DNA from: Erysipelotrichaceae bacterium
GTDB lineage: Bacteria; Bacillota_I; Bacilli_A; Erysipelotrichales; Erysipelotrichaceae
Reading direction: 5' to 3'
NCBI GenBank assembly: GCA_017419065.1
Contig: JAFOMB010000174.1
Span: 1 to 7,021 of the forward strand
DNA: 7,021 bases
Numbering within the stretch: the stretch's first letter is position 1; the number at the start of each line of letters is the position of its first letter. The translations under genes and the position numbers were made by a program. Shown in pieces: positions 4,851 through 7,021 of this stretch. The notes under the pieces were generated by a model that saw nothing but the letters and a program-made list of their open reading frames with translations, was not told the DNA's origin and made no database searches.

Positions 4851-5841
4851 AGTTTTCTTCAAAAGGGAATTGATAGACTTTCTTGCCCAGGAAGTCTCTG
4901 AGAATGAGGACCCCGTCTTTTGTGGAACAGGAGAAATTGGCGACCGTCCTCTGGGCGCCTTTTTTCTTTGGTGCCAGATGGACAGAACAGGTCTCGTCCT
5001 TTCCCTGATAGTCTGTCACATTCTGAACTCTCTTGAGAGTGACAGTCTCCTTCTTCAGGGCATTGCTCTTCTTCTTCGCAAGTTCATACCTGGATAAGGA
5101 CGTACCGGCGATCTTCACGTCCCCTTTCTTCTTTAAGAAGTGATTGGAGCGGGCGTAGCGGTCTTTGAGTTCCGTGACATAGATCTTATCGAAGTCCTTT
5201 TCCAGATTGAGCGCTTTCTTCTTATGGATGTCTACCGCGTTCATACTGAACGGGGAGGCGATGGAGACTTCCTTCGCTCTCTTCTTTAAGTCTGTGAGGC
5301 TTCTCGAATCCATCAGGACTCTCTGCAGGATATAGCGGGAGATGTTGTCCTTTTCTATGGCGTGGGAAGCGATGAAGTTGGAGGAGAAGAGAAGGCCGTA
5401 GCTGTTGACCCCGAAGCAGGAGCCTAAGAGCTTGTCGGCACAGAGGTAGCCTGCGACCCAGTGGTCTTCGTATTCATAGGTGACCCAGGCGGTATTGGAA
5501 GAGACGAAGGTGGATTCATCTTCGTTGTGGGAGAAGAGGATATCCCCGTCCTTATCGATCATCATGACTGTCGTACAGCCGTCTTCCTTCCAGGAGAGTT
5601 CCGGAGAGAGAAGATAGACCATGGCCTCCAGGGAGACCTCTGCTCCATCCGCACGTCCTTTGATCTCATCCAGGACAGAAGGATAGTCTTTCAGTTTCTT
5701 CTTCAGGACAGAGATGATCTTCCTGTTTTTGCGGATCTCCTCTGCCTTTTCTTCTGCTTTTTTCTGTAAGAAAGAACGGAAGGTCTTTCCGATCTTTACC
5801 CCCATCTCGTAGTCGTTTCCCGATAATCTCAATATTCTCAT
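4849..5841 (-). CDS. C45-type Ntn-hydrolase (acyl-CoA:6-aminopenicillanic acid acyltransferase-like)
   Basis: A 330-residue self-processing amidohydrolase or acyltransferase relative. The N-terminal LSGNDYEMGVKIGKTF (6-21) matches the G-x-x-YEMG-x-x-G opening of this family. The nucleophile is C89 in EDGCTTVMMIDKDGDILFSHNED (86-108); cleavage between G88 and C89 would give subunits of about 88 and 242 residues. N106-E107-D108, FGVNSYGLLFSSN (143-155) and RSNHFL (231-236) are further family landmarks. There is no signal peptide, so it acts in the cytosol. Known relatives act on amide bonds (penicillin side chains, acylated amino acids); the substrate here is unknown. The ATG (5841-5839) has a TATAAT only 6 bp upstream and no Shine-Dalgarno site, suggesting a leaderless message. 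An internal Met13 cannot be the start because it lies inside the YEMG motif. Confidence 0.82.
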   Translation of the reverse strand: MRILRLSGNDYEMGVKIGKTFRSFLQKKAEEKAEEIRKNRKIISVLKKKLKDYPSVLDEIKGRADGAEVSLEAMVYLLSPELSWKEDGCTTVMMIDKDGDILFSHNEDESTFVSSNTAWVTYEYEDHWVAGYLCADKLLGSCFGVNSYGLLFSSNFIASHAIEKDNISRYILQRVLMDSRSLTDLKKRAKEVSIASPFSMNAVDIHKKKALNLEKDFDKIYVTELKDRYARSNHFLKKKGDVKIAGTSLSRYELAKKKSNALKKETVTLKRVQNVTDYQGKDETCSVHLAPKKKGAQRTVANFSCSTKDGVLILRDFLGKKVYQFPFEEN

Positions 5842-5847
5842 AGCTCT

Positions 5848-5853
5848 ATTATA
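5848..5853 (-). promoter_or_regulatory. Consensus -10 element of the C45 hydrolase gene, leaderless
   Basis: A perfect TATAAT read on the minus strand at 5853-5848. The start point expected 7 bp further on is at about 5841, which is the A of the ATG itself. No good -35 hexamer is visible. An alternative TATAAA lies at 5867-5862, which would give a leader of some 14 nt, still without a ribosome binding site. Confidence 0.6.
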
Positions 5854-5875
5854 AAGGAATATTTATAGACGGAAC

Positions 5876-5884
5876 TGTTAGAAT
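5876..5884 (+). promoter_or_regulatory. Extended -10 promoter of the PHP phosphoesterase gene, leaderless or nearly so
   Basis: TGTTAGAAT, identical to the element before the superoxide reductase gene, and both continue with AG. Its end is 8 bp from the ATG at 5893, so the predicted start (about 5891) leaves a leader of 0-2 nt. No -35 element and no Shine-Dalgarno site are seen. Confidence 0.55.
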
Positions 5885-5892
5885 AGTATCAG

Positions 5893-6687
5893 ATGAAAAA
5901 AGCACTGATAGACGGACATATCCATCTGGAAAACGGAGAACTCTCAGAGGAATACATCGAAGAGATCATCGAAACAGCCCATCAGAAGGGCTTTTCCGAG
6001 ATCCATATCCTCGATCATTCCCACCGCTTCAAGGAATTTGAAGACTGTTATGAAGAGCTGAAGAGCCTTCCGAAACAGGCGGCATGGCTCAAGGGAGAAA
6101 AGAAGTTCCGCAACGGCCTGAAGGAATATGAAGACCTCATGGAGAGGATGAAGGAGAAGCAGCGGCCTCTAAAAGTCCTCTATGGTTTGGAGGTCTGTTA
6201 CACGGAGAAGAGTGAAGAAAGACTCAGAGACATCCTTTCAGATACGCACTTCGACTTCCTCACCGGAGCCGTCCATTCCATTGACGGGATCCTGTATGAC
6301 ATGGACTTCTCTGACGACTATCTCTGGAACAGATATCCTGCTGATGAGATCTATCAGCGCTACTATGAGATCCTAATGCACTGCGTCTCTTCCGGATTAT
6401 TCGATGTCTTGGCCCATCCCGATACCATCAGGATGAAGGGTATCTATCCTTCCTGTGATCTCAAAGATACCTATAGAAAACTGGCGAAAGCCTGTAAGGA
6501 ATATCACGTCATCCCCGAAGACAACACCGGTGTCCACTACCGCTATGGCCATCCCGATATCGGTTTATCTGAGGAACTGCGGGAGATCTTTCTTGAATAT
6601 GACACCGGCCTTCTTCCGGCTTCGGACGCCCATTATCCCCGGGATATCGGAATGTGTATCCCTGATCTTCCGGAATATCAGGAATAA
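5893..6687 (+). CDS. PHP-domain phosphoesterase, histidinol-phosphatase (HisJ/HisK) type
   Basis: A 264-residue cytosolic metal-dependent phosphatase, close to the length of Bacillus HisJ. The PHP metal-binding residues appear in order: H9 and H11 in DGHIHLE, H42 and H44 in LDHSHRF, E100 in YGLEVCY, H128 in GAVHSIDG, H175 in LAHPD, and D245 and H247 in PASDAH. Histidinol-phosphatase would remove phosphate from L-histidinol phosphate in histidine synthesis, but no other his gene is nearby, so a different small phosphomonoester is equally possible. The first metal motif begins at residue 7, so no later start is possible although no ribosome binding site precedes the ATG at 5893. An IS element begins 17 bp after the stop. 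Confidence 0.88.
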   Translation: MKKALIDGHIHLENGELSEEYIEEIIETAHQKGFSEIHILDHSHRFKEFEDCYEELKSLPKQAAWLKGEKKFRNGLKEYEDLMERMKEKQRPLKVLYGLEVCYTEKSEERLRDILSDTHFDFLTGAVHSIDGILYDMDFSDDYLWNRYPADEIYQRYYEILMHCVSSGLFDVLAHPDTIRMKGIYPSCDLKDTYRKLAKACKEYHVIPEDNTGVHYRYGHPDIGLSEELREIFLEYDTGLLPASDAHYPRDIGMCIPDLPEYQE

Positions 6688-6689
6688 AG

Positions 6690-6704
6690 AAAAAAGTGCC
6701 CTTA
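6690..6704 (+). terminator. Left half of a terminator hairpin, interrupted by the IS element
   Basis: Directly after the PHP stop codon the sequence runs A6 (6690-6695), GTGCCC (6696-6701), TTA. This is how one arm of a two-way terminator would look, but the matching GGGCAC and T-run are absent because the IS end starts at 6705. The other arm would be expected beyond the far end of the element. Confidence 0.4.
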
Positions 6705-6732
6705 TGAACTGCCCCACTGAAAATGGACAGTT
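6705..6732. repeat. Probable terminal inverted repeat of the IS3-family element
   Basis: The sequence starting TGAACTGCCCCACTG and continuing AAAATGGACAG has the TG start, pyrimidine-rich CCCC and ATGGACA pattern common at IS150-group ends. It touches the transposase stop codon, as expected for the 3' terminal repeat. The partner repeat is outside the window, so the exact repeat length is a guess. Confidence 0.6.
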
Positions 6733-7021
6733 ATAAAAAAGATCCTGGCGAAAGGTATGATTCCCTGTATTCCGTGGGGGTCATGCCTTTTAGTTTTCTC
6801 TGAGGTCTGCGGTTATTGTAGAAATCGATATAGTCACCGATAGAGATACACAGATCACGGAAGTTCTTCGGCGGTTTCCTCCGGTCCAGCCATTCGCTCT
6901 TGAGATGCCCGAAGAAGTTCTCACAGCACGCATTGTCGTAACAGTTCGCCTTCCGGGAATGGGAGACGGTAATGCCGTGTTCATCCAGATAACGGATATA
7001 GAACGGATTTGTATACTGAAA
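6731..7021 (-). CDS. IS3-family transposase OrfB, C-terminal 96 residues (N-terminus outside the window)
   Basis: DDE integrase-type transposase that moves the element. The minus-strand frame is open from 7021 to TAA at 6733-6731. The visible part begins FQYTNPFYIRYL, then ITVSHSRKANCYDNACCENFFGHLKSE, whose CCENFF Glu is the final acid of the DDE triad. DYIDFYNNRRPQRKLKGMTPTEYRE follows, the standard IS3/IS150 end. There is no frameshift or early stop in the part seen, so it may be intact. The two catalytic Asp residues and OrfA must lie to the right. Confidence 0.93.
   Translation of the reverse strand, partial: FQYTNPFYIRYLDEHGITVSHSRKANCYDNACCENFFGHLKSEWLDRRKPPKNFRDLCISIGDYIDFYNNRRPQRKLKGMTPTEYRESYLSPGSFL

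Larger units (their letters stand above)
6705..7021 (-). mobile_element. IS3-family insertion sequence (IS150-like), 3' end, cut by the window edge
   Basis: A transposase OrfB frame on the minus strand is followed within 30 bp by a TG-starting terminal sequence (6705 onward) typical of IS3-family ends. The rest of the element, with OrfA and the other terminal repeat, lies beyond base 7021. Bases TTA (6702-6704) are a candidate for one copy of the 3-bp target duplication usual for this family. Confidence 0.85.

Noticed and set aside
5461..5769. Plus-strand open frame ending in a Phe/Cys/Leu-rich tail
   Set aside because: It is antisense to the C45 gene; the hydrophobic tail is the complement of Lys/Glu-rich codons (KKKAEEKAEE), not a membrane segment.
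6790..6984. Minus-strand 64-codon open frame in the IS element
   Set aside because: A different minus-strand frame, open from 7021 to 6731, encodes the unmistakable IS3 transposase C-terminus; the 64-codon frame is its shadow.

Overview
The window looks like a chromosomal stretch of an anaerobic Bacillota (Firmicutes) with roughly 50% GC. The pointers are strong AGGAGG-type ribosome binding sites, TATAAT/TAGAAT promoter elements, a two-iron superoxide reductase, a YtrA-type GntR/ABC operon and a short monofunctional peptidoglycan glycosyltransferase. The style of the proteins recalls Erysipelotrichia, but that is an impression only. Protein identities below come from motifs read by eye; no database search was run.

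Layout. (1) Bases 2-1087 (+): 3' part of an M29 metallo-aminopeptidase whose N-terminus lies outside the window. It converges through a two-way terminator with (2) 1141-1509 (-), a desulfoferrodoxin-type superoxide reductase. (3) A 112-bp divergent region carries the superoxide reductase promoter and a promoter/operator for a tightly packed operon at 1622-4108 (+): GntR/YtrA repressor, ABC ATPase, ABC-2-like permease and a membrane-anchored GT51 glycosyltransferase. The reading frames overlap by 1, 7 and 4 bp, and a terminator follows. (4) 4166-4825 (+): a 219-residue protein with its own promoter. I read it as a very divergent relative of the ferredoxin-dependent bilin reductase (PcyA) fold. 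(5) It converges, through a perfect 22-bp palindrome, with 4849-5841 (-), a C45-type Ntn-hydrolase. (6) A 51-bp divergent spacer with two -10 elements 6 and 8 bp from the start codons, and no Shine-Dalgarno sites, leads to 5893-6687 (+), a PHP-family phosphoesterase of histidinol-phosphatase type. (7) From 6705 to the right edge lies one end of an IS3-family (IS150-like) element with the 3' part of its transposase on the minus strand. It seems to have landed in the terminator of the PHP gene.

How the genes may work together. The 1622-4108 operon resembles the cell-envelope-stress (Ytr-type) ABC modules of Gram-positive bacteria, in which a YtrA repressor controls its own transporter. Here a lipid II polymerase is translationally coupled to the permease, which suggests a switchable cell-wall module. 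The other genes look like independent single-gene units. The two points most worth following up are the possible bilin-reductase-like protein and the GT51-containing Ytr operon. Every stretch of more than 300 bases is covered by a gene; no tRNA, rRNA or CRISPR array was seen.
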